Positions 1 to 12,268 of a stretch of 64,000 nucleotides of DNA are shown here, piece after piece. How positions within the stretch are numbered: position 1 is the first letter of the stretch; each line of letters starts with the position of its first letter. The notes beneath the pieces were generated by a model. It was not told where the DNA came from, searched no databases, and worked only from the letters and a program-made list of their open reading frames with translations. The DNA is taken from the NCBI GenBank assembly GCA_012861695.1, contig JAAOOA010000628.1:1-64000 (forward strand), read 5' to 3'. Origin of the DNA: Trematomus loennbergii (lineage: Eukaryota; Chordata; Actinopteri; Perciformes; Nototheniidae). A program made the translations under genes and the position numbers.

Positions 1-40
1 CTCTGTTGAATGTGAAGGGTTACATGAAAGAAGCTCGCCT

Positions 41-1202
41 GGCCCTCTCTGCGATTCACAGATGCCCTTTCACACCAACGCAACTCCGGTTCAAGCTCCG
101 TGCTAGAGCTTTTCTGGTTCAGAACCGGTTCTTCGGTTTAGCGCCGGCTCTTTTTCACACGCTCAGAGCCCGACTGGTGCTGCCGCTGCTGCGTCATGAC
201 GTCACAGTTTACGTCGCTGAGTTTCTCCCCAACGGAGCTCACCTCACAACAACAACGGCCGGGGACTGCGTTGCTTTTAATCATACGAAGCCAGATTAAA
301 TTAAATAACGACTTCTCCAACCTTATACTTTCTCCAGAGTGCCGTGGTTCATTGTTTATTAATGTGTTTCAGCGGCATTTACCGACCGCTCAGTGCTGGC
401 CGGCTGCTCTTCAACGGAGTGTATTCTCCCGTTAGCTCCGGGTTAGTCACACGGCTCTAAAGTATTCACTGTCTGACTGTCACACAAGCAGCTGATCATA
501 TCCCAGTTCCCCTTAAGTGAATGTGTGTCAGTCTGAATTGACGCTGTTTGGTGTCAGTCTGAATTGACGCTGTTTGGCATCACAACGCTGTATGAAAAGT
601 TTCTCTGGTATAACATGGGTGATGTTAGCATAGGCAACCGAAGCTAAACTGACTACTTTCTAAGCAGTTTTCTACAGGCACTTTTTTACCGACGTATTTT
701 TCATTATGATTCTACTTGTGATAGTCGGACATGACAACCTGTGCAGCCCATGTATTGATTCCATCCGATAGCTGCTATAATAACAAACAAAACGTCTGCC
801 TGCTCTCCACAATGATCAATAACAGCGAACGGATGGTCAAAGTAAGTACAAATAACAGAATCACACGAAGCCTGGTTAGTGTTGCCTGACTTTATAAAAG
901 TGTGTTTTTTTTTTAACAAGTGTGTGGTTGCGTTCTAGTCACTTTGCTCACACTACTGCTTGTTACAACTTTTATTTGCCGTACTCGCCTTAAGTGTTAG
1001 CTCAGTTAATCTCGCCCCCTCCGACGTAAGCGTGACGTATGCGGTTCTTGCTTCTAGACGGACAACTTTTGGTGCTCGAAACGAACCGGATTCCGGAGCT
1101 ATGACGCTGCTCCGCTGCTGTGAACAGGAAAACCCGGTGCTTTTCAAGCACCAGCACCGAAACCGGCCTGAAACACCGTTGGTGTGAAAGGGGTAGAGGG
1201 CC
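41..1202. mobile_element. Non-autonomous DNA transposon (MITE), family uncertain
   Basis: The ends are inverted: GGCCCTCT at 41-48 is mirrored by AGAGGGCC at 1195-1202, and both ends carry the subterminal motif CCTTTCACACCAACG just inside. No convincing target-site duplication was found and no transposase is readable. Position suggests it sits in or beyond the 3' part of the HECT ligase gene on the minus strand. Confidence 0.45.
525..576. repeat. Two tandem copies of a 26-bp unit
   Basis: The unit beginning GTGTCAGTCTGAATTGACGC occurs at 525-550 and again, identically, at 551-576, inside the MITE. Perfect identity suggests a recent slippage duplication. Confidence 0.8.
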
Positions 1203-1974
1203 CGCTATAGTAACTGAACGAGAGAGTAATGTCAAATGACAGTACAATGACCAATCATATCTTCCCTCTAAATGGGTGGGTTTTATTATCGCGGACATTA
1301 TGACAAGTTCCGCCCGCTGTGAAACGTTTCTTGTTTCCATAGCAACAACAACTTCCTGTCAACAGCGTGAACTCGCCTTCAAAATAAAAGCATGCCAAAT
1401 TACACTTAAGACATACAACGCAACGAAAGTAAGAAAACACAATGCAATATCATTTCAATGTCAAAGAACACAATTGGGTTCACAGGTGTTGTTTTGTGTG
1501 GTAAGGGTCGCTGTCATTGATGCGTTTTGCACCCTGGGCCGTTGTTTTGATATCCGCTGAAGTATACACTGTGACGTAATAACTCTTTTTTTTTCTTTTT
1601 TCGAGGGAAGGGGTGGGGGTCAGAGGGCCTAGGTATAAAGCTCACGGCTCGCCACTGTTCAGAGTACCGTGGGATCCTGCTGTTGAGGTCCTTCAAAGAA
1701 ACGACCCTCAATTCCTGCCACCACTTCTACACACAAGTACAAAGACCATTTACTTTAATAATCAGGATACTATTTTACAAGTATTTTATTAATGTCTAAC
1801 CCCGTTTAAATACAAAAAAGGATAAGTAGTATAACAAAGACTAAAAGAAAAAGAATGTCATGAGTCTTTGTTAATCAGCCCTTCAACCAAAGTTTCACAG
1901 ACATTATCCATAAATCTAGACTATTTTAATTAAGAGTCAAATGTAAGAATGCAAAAATTGTTGTTTTTGTTTAC
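1203..1974. other. Non-coding stretch between MITE and first HECT exon
   Basis: No supported gene. Short open frames on both strands have no recognisable domain. If the HECT ligase gene is complete in the genome this is its intron, since the exon ending at 1975 has a donor reading into this stretch. Confidence 0.4.
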
Positions 1975-4144
1975 CTGTGAGAAATTCTTTTCGGAGGGCT
2001 CCTGTGTCGACTCCTGCCTCCCCAAAGAAGGTCACGTTCAGGGTAGCTGTGGGTGAACTGCCTTTTTGACGCTGCCACTGTAGAAGGCCTCTTTCGAGAA
2101 TGTTTGTTCGTGAGATTTGTATATTGAAACGTTTCTCTACGTCTACTCTTCCAGAGATTGTGTCCAATACGTCATCAACACTGCCAAACAAAACTCATAA
2201 TTAACAGGCGTAAACTACTGATATTGAATAAAGAGCTTTTTTAGAATGAAGATCCAAGCAGAATGAAGAACCCAGTATTTACCTTTCGAATTGCCTCTCC
2301 ATTGCCTTGTGTGCCCATGTCAGTTTTCTCATCCAGACGGACATGTTGATCTCTAACAAAGTACAAAGGAGATGTATATCGTTAATATAAAACATGTAAA
2401 ATGAACCTTAATGTACTCGCTCTAAAATACCTTTCTCCACACATGCTTGCATGTATTTCTAAAAACTGTGGTGTGAAGCTCTCGAAGCAGATGGGACATG
2501 GCACCTTCTGATGGAGGTAAAAGTTTAAATATTAGCAGCTGTATCAAGTTTATATCGGCAATTTTACAGTGCAATGCAATACAATACAATTAAGTCCTTT
2601 ACCTCTTCAAGAGATTTCTCTGTATGGTTTTGCACAGGGTGCACGACCGAAACAATTTCCACCTCACTTGTTGTCTAACAAACACAAAATATTACCAACA
2701 CATGTTATAACTCACTGAATAAAAAAATATTTAAAGCAAGTTGTCCTATTAAAATGCAACATTACATATATTTCATGCCCACATTTACCTCAATGTCTTC
2801 TTCCGATGATAGACACTCCTCCATACACTCCTGGACATGCAGAGCCAAAATTTGCAGAGGAAAATGTAACTTGCATGTTTGGCATTGGGCTTTTGGCATA
2901 TTCTGGAACTCTACAGCATCCGCGGGCAAAGGTGTTAAGTCGAATTCATGCTGCAGAGGGACAATATACAGGGTGTTCTTCCCTGCCCCTGTGACACTGC
3001 GGAGGAGTGTGCCGGTGTATCCGTCCGAGTCAGGCGGAATCATTATAAGTTTTCGTTTACCCTGACCTCCTGTAATTTACATTGTTTGAATCATTTCAGT
3101 TGCTTTTAGCTAAATATTTAAATGAAAATGTATTACAATGAATGTTATTTGACACATTTTTTGCACCTGTTGATTTGTAGAGGAGCCATCCTCCATCCAG
3201 CGCCTGCAACTTTGGATATTCCTTTTTCAGGAGACTGAAGAACTAAGGAAACGATAAAATAGGGTGTTCTTGAAACCAAACCAACTCTACAAATAAGTCC
3301 CAAGTTTCAAATATGAACACAGGTTATATAAATATGGTTTTCTTTATACAATACCTCTTCATGGCTCATGTCCAGGGGCATCGATATATGTCTTTTGCCC
3401 AGTCCCGCCTGGGCAAGCGCAAATTCTTCCGATGCGGTTGGGGTACTGTCTGCATTCAAGTTTAACAGGTAAACATAAAATGTAAAGGGTCTCCAGTTTT
3501 TCTTCGCTTCAGTTGCAAAGGTCTTGAGAGCTGGAAGCTTTCTCTTCCCAAGGCAATTTCGATTCGATTTTTTCACAAAGAATCCAGGGAAAGATCTGCA
3601 TTATTTAAACAAAAAAGTAATGTTGTTTAGCACATAATCATAAATGGACATATCAACTTGCAGTTTACCTGTAGATAAACACAAATATATATTTATTAAA
3701 ATCTAAAACCTGGCCATCTCCTGCTCTACAGAAGGACCAGGCAGTGTCTGGTCCTCCTTCCTTCCTTCCAGCTGTCCCTGGCTTAGATGCTGTGTGAGCA
3801 TGGTTATTAAAGTGTGTGCTGCTGCAGCCACAGATGAATTACGGTCGCCACTCTGGCAAAGACAGATTGAGAAACACGTGAGCTGGACTCTATCAACATA
3901 AGGGAAATTCACTTGCACTGACAATAGCTAATAGCATACACGAGTAGCCTCAATGCCATGGTTAGTTTCCCGCGTTGCCACATTCATTCCCCACCTCAAA
4001 AGGCCTGCCTTCCTTTTATGTATGTCGCTATAATATTATTATCATGTCTTAGATAACTTCTAAGACCATGAATGGAAAAAAGTTAATATTTCTTACCTGT
4101 GCGCTGGTGCCAGCCATGGAGCCAGCAGGTGGACCTGACGCCAT
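1975..4144 (-). CDS. G2E3-like HECT-domain E3 ubiquitin ligase, 5' nine exons
   Basis: Minus-strand exons in order: 4144-4097, 3852-3710, 3595-3355, 3242-3167, 3069-2789, 2674-2603, 2507-2431, about 2352-2283, 2180-1975. The ATG at 4144-4142 is the first in frame and opens a 16-codon exon ending in a clean donor (CAG|GTAAGA). The predicted protein (about 400 residues here) has a low-complexity N-terminus, a segment around residue 165 reading YPKLQALDGGWLLYK, two zinc-finger-like motifs of the form CxxC...H...C (about residues 235-255 and 290-312, resembling ubiquitin-binding UBZ fingers), and then the start of a HECT domain with GEAGVDTGALRKEF. This arrangement is that of the multi-copy fish proteins annotated as G2/M phase-specific E3 ubiquitin-protein ligase-like. 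The catalytic HECT C-lobe with its cysteine is not found in the window. Junction phases agree through exon 7, but exon 8 (2352-2283) does not join both neighbours in one frame. Confidence 0.72.
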
Positions 4145-4489
4145 CGCAAAAGCCCAGCCAATACTATGCTGCGTTCACGGAGCTACGTGGAAGTGGGGAA
4201 GGACAACGCTTCATTGCGGATACGTAATTTCACATTCTAGCACAGTTTATTGCTCTTATACTGCAATTTTTGCCAACTACGATGCTCAACAGCTCGCTTA
4301 ACGGAACTTTGACGCTGGTATCAGTTTTGTTTACCACCAATCACGGGAGTATTGTGTATAGAAAGTGTGTAGTTATATTTCTTGCGCTACCTAACATCCA
4401 TGAAGGCATCATGACAGAGGGAGGGCTGTCACTCAGGGTGACAAACTACTCTTTGGTAAGCCCCGCCCCCCGAAGCAATATCAGGGCCA

Positions 4490-4830
4490 AAAGTCTGAAA
4501 GCGAAAAAAAAGATCTGAAAGCGAAAAACGATTTGAAGGCGAAAAAATAATTGAAACCTGAAAAAAAAAGATTTGAAACTGAAAAATAATTGTTTTGAAT
4601 CTGAAAACGTAAAATCTGAAACTGAAAAAAAAAGTATTCAAATATCGAAATATGTATAAAAGTGAAATATGAAAATAAATATTTTATTCCAAAAAATTGC
4701 TGAACTGAATCAAAATAATATTCAACCTGAAAAATTATTTCAAATACTTTTCTTTTTTTTAATACAACATTGTATTTTTCAAAGTTCAGGATCAAAACTT
4801 GGACTTTCAAATAAATTGTATTTTTTCGAA
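4490..4830. repeat. A-rich degenerate repeat
   Basis: Variants of a roughly 15-20-bp unit containing TCTGAAA or TTGAAAC followed by a run of A recur through this stretch. The opposite strand therefore reads as long phenylalanine-rich open frames, which are artefacts of composition. Confidence 0.6.
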
Positions 4831-4869
4831 TGATCAAAACTTATGACCCTGAAATAGCTCCATACGTAA

Positions 4870-5445
4870 CGGACCGTCCACACAGCAGCGTTAAAAATCT
4901 TGAAATGCTTCTGCCCATTCACTTTGAATGGGGTGACGTCACTTTGCCTCACTTTTCGCCGAACTGCATTGTGGGCAGCGAGCGGAGATTTTCAGGATTT
5001 TCAGGATTCAAAGTTGAGCAATGTTCAACTTTTGAGGCTGAGGTGGAAGCGTCAGCCAATCAAATCCCGTGTATGCCATCTGACAGTTCAAGCGCTAGCC
5101 AATCAAACGGCGTGTATGCTGGGAGAGACATACCGCAGGTCATTTCCTCATATTCCAAAAAATTGAGGAGAAATTAGCGGTAGGGAATCACCCGGTGCTT
5201 TATGACCAGTCCCTATTTACCTACCGGGATTAAACCGAGGAGCCAGGCATGGAGGGAGGTGGCAGAGACAGTGGTATGTTTTCGCCTGTTTTGGGGAGTT
5301 TTATCCAGTTTACTTCGGGCTTTTTTGCTTCGTATGTTGGGGCGGGAGATTCATGTGATTGTTGTTGGTGCCTTGCTCGCAAAAATCCCCGCTTCAGATA
5401 CGCCCACCTCTAAGATTTTTTTAACACTGCTGTGTGGACGGGCCG
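4870..5445. mobile_element. PIF/Harbinger-type MITE, 576 bp, TSD TAA
   Basis: Left end CGGACCGTCCACACAGCAG (4870-4888) is mirrored by CTGCTGTGTGGACGGGCCG ending at 5445. TAA flanks it at 4867-4869 and 5446-5448, the TWA target duplication typical of PIF/Harbinger elements. Both arms continue with a GTTAAAAA-like motif. No transposase inside. Confidence 0.8.
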
Positions 5446-5448
5446 TAA

Positions 5449-6150
5449 GGATCGAGTTCAGACCAGGCGCGCCGGATTCATTTTAGAAGTGGGGGCCAAA
5501 AAAGTGTGTGTGTATGGCCCATCCCAAACCACGCCCTACACCCTACCCCTACACACTCCCCCTCCGTGACGGAGTGAACTCCGTGGAGTGACACATGAAG
5601 TTCCCTCCTGTCAGATGGAGGGAGTAGATACAGCGGCAAGCTTTAGGACAAACTCCCCTCTCTCCGGCAGAAACAGGAAATGCCGTAACTGTATGTAACA
5701 ACGGTTTCAGATCAGCATCTCTTAGTAAATTGTAAATTAAAAAATCTGTAAATTAATAACTAAAATAAAACTCCAAACATCTTTAATTGTGTTACTTTTT
5801 TGTAAAGCTCTTTTAGTTTTAAACCTGATGTTTATAAGTTTCTTAGTTTTTGCAACAGTCTGTAAATATACACAACTTTATAATAATGCACACATTTACC
5901 TTTTTCTAGACTAAACACAGGTAGATCCTCAGTTAAAAAAATATGAGGTTATCATGAAGTTGTTCACATCGCAGTTTATCAGTGGATGTTTGCTGGAAGC
6001 ACAATAACTGCATGTTTTGCATTGCTTTTAAATGTCAGTTAATATAGTGGTGAGAGACTCCCGATACATTAGATTTATAAGTTCATTAATTGTCTCATGA
6101 TGCATATTTCCCGTGAGCATGAAGCTCTTCAGTGGGGTTTTTCTCAGCTA
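5449..6150. other. No recognised gene
   Basis: AT-rich stretch with no supported exon. It may be the eroded remainder of the transposase copy that lies just downstream on the minus strand. Confidence 0.3.
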
Positions 6151-6155
6151 CGAGT

Positions 6156-6780
6156 TCTTTTGGAAATTGCTCTCCTTATCCGCATGCCCCCTGATTGCTA
6201 GGCCCTGTCGGGTTAGAAACTGCAGACAGCGCAGTTGCTCCATCATTCCATCTCTTCTTTTTTCCTGCTCAATACGCTGTTGTTTGACAAGCTCTATGTT
6301 GACTGGTGTTTGACTGAAGAAAGCGCACTTTTTTTTAATACACTCTCTGTGGAAATGAGACTTTTCGTGGCTGTCCAGGAGGCTTGGGCACTTTTTCCAG
6401 TTATTAACTCCGATATTAACAAAACTATCATCTCCACATTTTGAAAAAGTTACAAGCCGTTTAGTGGTTTTGCAAAGAATTAACCACTCTCTGTTTTTGT
6501 ACCATTCTGCGTTGAAGTACCTTTCTCTTTGCCCAGACGATCTAGCGGTCAGTTAGCTGCAGCTTTACCCGTCTCAATGTCCCGACAACAAACCTCCATG
6601 CAGTCGGAACCAGCCTGTTTCGGTTCAACGACGGCGGCGGCGGCGGTTTTGACAGTCTCTGCGGCCGCAGAGCTGCTGCTTTTGGGTTTATCTGGCTTCG
6701 CTGGTTCTATGATTGATGAAGGTCCAGGCTCCGGAGACGTGGATGTCAGGGATGTGACCTTCCAGTTGTTAATTTAAGTT
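6156..6780 (-). pseudogene. hAT transposase N-terminal remnant (TTF/ZMYM1-like)
   Basis: Read on the minus strand, about 6540 down to 6156 is one open frame containing FNAEWYKNREWLILC, then VNNWKKC, LLDSHEKSHFHRE and FLTRQGLAIRGH. These are hallmarks of the TTF-type zinc finger and following region of Ac-like hAT transposases related to ZMYM1 proteins. Part of the finger between the first cysteine and the phenylalanine-rich block is missing, the frame ends in a stop at 6158-6156, and the alanine- and serine-rich segment up to 6780 is in other frames with stops. It is a broken copy; the catalytic domain is absent. Confidence 0.65.
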
Positions 6781-7136
6781 TAGATTGACTCTATTTAGTT
6801 TTCTTCTGCGCTGGTTCTTCTGACGTGTTTGCAAGTGTATATATTTTTTCTATCTAGGTTAACGGCTGACACACACAGAACAACGTAACAAATAAAGTAA
6901 ACAACGTAACAAATAAACAAATCTAAGCTTTTTTTATTGGTTGTAATTTACATGGATACATTTGAATGGTGTGACAATGTCCTATTTGATTGGGTTAAAA
7001 TTTACATATTCTTCCTGTTATGTCTGCCTGCTTTATTTTACCTAATGCAAAGTGACCTGCTCCATCGAAATCAGTCGCATTGACCCGAAGACACATTTTG
7101 AGTTGTATACACTGTTGGAAAGAGGAGATTCATAGC

Positions 7137-7168
7137 TAGGGTTAGGGTTAGGGTTAGGGTTAGGGTTA
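7137..7168 (+). repeat. Interstitial telomere-type repeat (TTAGGG)n
   Basis: Slightly more than five perfect GGGTTA units lie in unrelated sequence. The vertebrate telomere hexamer in the interior of a chromosome usually marks double-strand break repair or a telomerase-related insertion. Confidence 0.9.
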
Positions 7169-7329
7169 TGGAGTGTATAGGTGTCTGTTGTAATGAATAT
7201 GCCGCCAGCAAAGGGCATTGTTGGACAAACAGTAGGTAAGTGTGTGTGTGTTTGTGTGTCTGTTTTTGTGTGCGTGTGAGAGTTGATGTGCTGGGCAGAC
7301 AGGCGGGTCTCAGTAGCTTAAGGTAGTAT

Positions 7330-7975
7330 CTGACATATAAATGGTCAAAAATGGTACATTCTCCGTTAGCTTACGAGCTCCATGTTCAAGCGATCGACTA
7401 TTCCTTCGCAATGTAGCATCACATTGGATATGTGCTTAAGTTGCCCTAGATTGGAATTTTTCCGATCATTTCCCTATGACGAATTAGCAAAAATGTGCTT
7501 AAAATGCATGAAAAACGCACATTTTTCCAAATGGCCGACTTTCTGGGGGCGGGGCTATTGAAAAGCAATTTGAAATATGTGTGCAATCAATAGCAATGTG
7601 TATACAACGTTTCGTGAATATCGGAAAAAACTATATGCGAGCAGTTTGGAGCAATTTGCTACATGTAAATCGTCAAAAATGGTGTATTCGCTGTTAGCTT
7701 ACGACCTCCACGAGTGATTTTTCAAAAATGTGCTCCGTAATTAAGTATCATATTGGATAGGGGCTGAACTTGTCCTGGATTGGAATTTTTCCGATCATTC
7801 CCCCAGGAGGAGTTCGCAAGAATGTGCTTAAAATGCATGAAAAACGCACATTTTTCAAAAAGGCCGACTTCCTGGGGGGCTGGGCTAATGGAAGCTATTT
7901 ACAAATATGTCCGCAATTCCATGAGGAATGTCTGTGCCAAAATTCGTGAAGTTCTGAGAAACTATATGTGACTAC
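7330..7975 (+). repeat. Tandem duplication of a unit of about 330 bp
   Basis: Two diverged direct copies, about 7330-7660 and 7665-7975, share blocks such as GGAATTTTTCCGATCATT and AAAATGCATGAAAAACGCAC in the same order, plus a GGGCTGGGCTA/GGGCGGGGCTA block. They belong to a longer repeat that runs on to about 8838, where the Harbinger-like element interrupts it. No coding signal. Confidence 0.6.
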
Positions 7976-9132
7976 CACACAATAGGGGGCGCTAGTGAGC
8001 AGTTTTTTTGAGAAATTAGGATTTTTTTGTACATTCTCGAAAAGGTCGAGGGCTCTGACGTGTGTCCCAAGTTTTGCGTCCGAAGCTCATTTTATGCTAT
8101 CGCAATTTAAAAAAAATGTATAGGCCACGCCCACATTCTGCATTGTTGCGACACTTTAGTATGTGTAAAAAAAATTTTTTTAAATTCGTCCATCCACTCT
8201 TGAGTTATAAATTGGTGGTGTTTTTGGCGCCTTCTATAGTCCAAAATGAAAATGCTTTGGTGTGCCTATTCCCCAAGACAGACTGAACCTATCCACCAAC
8301 ATCTGTGATGTTTGGATACATTGTTGATGAGTTATGAGCATTTCTTTCTAAGCCCCGCCTTTTTGCGAGTACGTTTTGATTGACAGCGGCAATATTTATC
8401 GTCCTAACATGCTCATTTTCTACGGTAATGTGTCTGACCCTCTACCGATGCTGTATAGGAAGTTTGGTGTTGAAAAACTGAAAATCGAAATTTAAGTGAA
8501 TATTTCACTGTTTTGAACATTATGCTAATTTAAATTAAAAGAAATGTAGGCGGAGCTTAGGGTTCCAAGAGGATTATTTGTAGAGCAGGTCCACCCGGAT
8601 ATGTGTGCAAAATGTCAGGTCATTGGGAGTTACGGTGCGACTTTGTAAATTTATTCCGAAATGGGATTTTGATAGGTGGCGCTAGTGAGCAGGTTGGAAT
8701 ATTTAACCCATTGACTCCAGAATATTGTAGTTTTCACCAGTCCTGGCGTCCGTGCAAAATTATACAACTTTGTAAGCGTCCTAAAGGCCTCAAAAACACG
8801 AAACGCCAGCAGAAAAATAAGAATTCCTCCAATAACAATAGGGGCGTTCACACCAAGTACTTTTCCCACAGTAGTTCATGAGAACTTTAGTTCATGAGAG
8901 CTCTTTTAGTTCTGATGAACTAAAGCAGATCGCGTTCACACTAAAATGAGTTCCTGGGGGTGGATTAGGCAAATGAGCCGCTGACGTCACTTCTTCTTCT
9001 TCTGCTTTGGGTTTACTGGCAGGCCGCAAACAACTTCACGGCGAGTACAGTAGGTGGCGGTATGCACCTTAAAGTTGCAATTCGCCAAAAAACAGAGAGA
9101 AGAAGAAGAAAAAAAACTTCCGCTTCCGCTGT

Positions 9133-9790
9133 ATGCTTCTGTTTACCTTCCGACCTCAGACACGGTATGGAGTTGACGTTTTGGTGGTCGTGTTATACAG
9201 CTTCGTAACTGAGTTATTTAAGCCAATAACTCAGCCACAAATACAAATACAGATCGACCATTCAAATGCAATAGAAATGCTGAGTCGGAGGCGAAGGCGG
9301 TTAAGAAGCCTTAACAAAAGGATTGGACGACGAAAAGCACACGCTATGGACATGTTTCGCCGTAGGACAGCTGAGCATGATGACCGTTATCACGCCCAAA
9401 GAACAGCAATGGTACCTTCATTAAATCACATTAATACTATCTAATGTAGGATTTATGGAGTTATGTAGGGCTAATTTGTGTCTTTGTATGTGTTCCAGAT
9501 ATGCGAATACTACGGAACGCGTCGTGTCCCGCGCTCTCTCTGGGTGAACAATAGAACATCGGCCTGGTGGGAGGTGGTGCCAACGTACACCAATGTGCAG
9601 TGGATCAAAGATTTCCGAATGTCCAAGGGCTGTTTTCAACTCTTCTGTATTCGCCTGGAAGCAACGTTGGGGAGACGCAACCTAAAAAATCGCCGCGGGG
9701 CAAGACACGCGCACAGCCCTTATGAGGCATCTGAACAGCATGGAAATTGTAAATTGACAATAAAGCTGATTTTTGTACAGTGCATTTGGT
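9133..9790 (+). pseudogene. Harbinger/ISL2EU-like transposase, exons 1-2, truncated
   Basis: Exon 1 (to about 9411, donor GTACCT) encodes a short variable segment followed by the basic motif RIGRRKAHAMDMFRRR. After an intron ending in a TTCCAG acceptor, exon 2 (from about 9499) encodes RRVPRSLWV, TSAWWEVV and WIKDFRMSKGCF. That matches the start of the catalytic domain of fish HARBI1/ALP1-like transposases. The DDE catalytic residues would lie downstream, but the frame is lost near 9710 and copy B begins at 9833. Non-functional as it stands. Confidence 0.6.
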
Positions 9791-10149
9791 TCTCTCTTTT
9801 ATTTACCACAGTCAACAGACACAATTACAATAGCCGCGTTCACACCGGAGTACTTTCACCGTACTTTTCGCGTTTTAGTTCCGTGAGTACCCCTTATGTC
9901 GCGTTCACACCAAAAATCGTACTTAATCTCGGGTACTTTTACCCCCATTTTTAGAGCCAGCTCAGAGAGCGTACTTTTCTGTGGGTGAAAAGTGCTCCAA
10001 AAGTGCCCCAGTGCTGATTGGCTGGGCGAATTGCAAACCACGCCCGTACAACTCTGAAAATGTTGTGTGGAGACGCCATTGTTTTTCCTCGCTACAAAAA
10101 CACAACGCTCCGTGCGTTGTGTTTGTTTTTGAAAGCAGTTATGGCAAGC

Positions 10150-11500
10150 ATCAAGAAATGATGAGGAGGTGTCGGCGCTTCTGGAGATCTACGCCGAGGA
10201 GGCGACCCAGGGAATGCTACTGAAGCCAGTTCGGTAGCTTTCACTCGACCTGGGAATTGTGCACAGCCGGCTAAATAAAGAAACTCAGGACTACAAACGG
10301 CGGATTCAGTGGCCAACGATGACTACCACGACGAAGGTAAAATCAACTACATGCACTGGGGTTTTAATCTGCACAATAATGGTCTCAGATGTACTTTTAT
10401 TTGCTCAGTAGATCAAGCTAGCCATGCTAGCCATAATAGGCTAACACCGGCCCCGAGCTAGCTACATCTAGCTAGCTAGATATTCTCCGCCGCTATGAAA
10501 ACGTTTTGACTTGTGAATAACTGTGCAGTGTTTCTGTAATTTGCTTCACTAACTCATGGCACTAATCGTCTGTTTCAGGCGAGGATGGACAACTCTCGGG
10601 ATTGGAAACAAGCGAGCTTTGCATTCTAGATCACAGCTTGGTCGTCCTCCTTACCAGCAACCAAACGCAAAGGTACACACACTGTAACTTTGTCTTGAAA
10701 GAACGTTACGCATCGAACTGATGTTCACAATCATGTTTATTTCATAATATTCATCATATTTTATGTTTAACTTGCCTCAACAACATTAAACAAAGTTCAA
10801 GCATACATGAAGCACTCTTCAAAAAGGAACAATCCTCCGTGTTTGAACCTCTTAAATCGCTGCATAGCCGATTTATTTGGACTGGATTATCCCAGAGAGG
10901 CCAAACATTCTTTATAACACAGTTTCAGATTTGTGAAACCTTAATTCTATTTGTGAAAATACAAAAAAGGGAGATTTCAGTGCTTTTTTTACATGTAGAC
11001 CACATTAGACCAGGTCCTGATCTAAAACCACTATACCTATCATCAAATCTGGACTGGATTATCCCAGAGAGTCAAAAGATTCTTTATAACACAGTTTCAG
11101 ATTTGTGAAACCTTAATTCTATTTGTGAAAATACAAAAAACACATTCCTAGTATGTTGTAAAACTACATGGCGACTAAACAGATCTTGTATTGCTTATTT
11201 TCCCCTCTTAGGAAAGCGGACACGGGATGCGAATTTCTTTGACACCGCCCAGGCGTTGGAGGACCGGCGTGCCGTGGTGAATGAGTCGCTGCGTGGAGAT
11301 CAGATGGTGCTGTTCACCAAGGCCCAGGAAACGGAGGACAAGATGCTCACCTCGATGGAGCGCCAGGCAGAAGTGTTCAAGCAGCAGATGGAGCGCCAGC
11401 AGCACCAGGATGAAGTGTGGGCGCTGCGCCATGAGGAAGCGTCGGCGCAGCGGCAGGATGAGCGACAAACTGCATTTAATAACAGTTTATTTGGTATAGT
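10150..11500 (+). pseudogene. Myb/SANT-like accessory protein gene of Harbinger element B
   Basis: Exon 1 carries DEEVSALLEIYAEEATQ, the start of the Myb/SANT-like domain in Harbinger accessory proteins, and then RLNKETQDYKRRIQW before a donor near 10337, with stops between the two. A second exon-like block lies between a TTTCAG acceptor near 10579 and a donor near 10671. Exon 3 begins near 11213 after a TCTTAG acceptor and encodes a coiled coil rich in E, Q and R, ending near 11500 with no close homologue recalled. In intact elements this protein binds the transposon ends and brings the transposase to the nucleus; here it is broken. Confidence 0.55.
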
Positions 11501-12268
11501 TTTTGTAAATACTGACACACGACACACAACGTTGCACTAAGGTGTGTATGCTGCTGAGAATATCCCTACACCTGGGACAGTTTATTTTATATTGTTATTA
11601 CTGTTATGACTTTATTTTATATATAATGTTTACTGACATGTACAACTGACACTTTATTTACATTTAAAATTGTTCTATTTAATGTTATGTCTTGAGAGTG
11701 CAATAAAGAAAACCGACATGGCGATTAAGCTTATTTCTCCTGACACTTTATCTTTTGTGACCTGTGTAGCATCCTATACATCACATGTAAGTGATTATTC
11801 TGATACCATCATGTTTCATCGGTTATAAACTGGCAAAGCTTTATTTGTCATTTATTTATCATCAATGTTGCAACCTTGTGGGGGAATGGCAGGCACATAC
11901 ACAAATATGACAATTTATATCATTTTAAATATTATTTGACCTAAACTTTTAATTCCCCCCCATTTCACACAACACAACATGGAGTCCACTATGGGCCAAA
12001 ACTAACATGTATGTTTGCATAGTGTTTATGGCAGACGGATGCAGTGGGTCTCAGGAAGATATATAATAAAGGTGGGTTTGCTGCTGAGACTCCCTACACC
12101 TGGGAGTTTATTTTATATTGTTATTACTGTTATTATATAGTACAACTGACACTTTATTTTATATTGACAATGTTTACTGACATGTACAACTGACACTTTA
12201 GTTACATTTAAAATATTTCTATTTAATGTTATGTCTTGAGAGTGCAATAAAGAAAACCGACATGGCGA

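Noticed and set aside
4429..4837. Phenylalanine-rich minus-strand frames
   Set aside because: Produced by an A-rich degenerate repeat.
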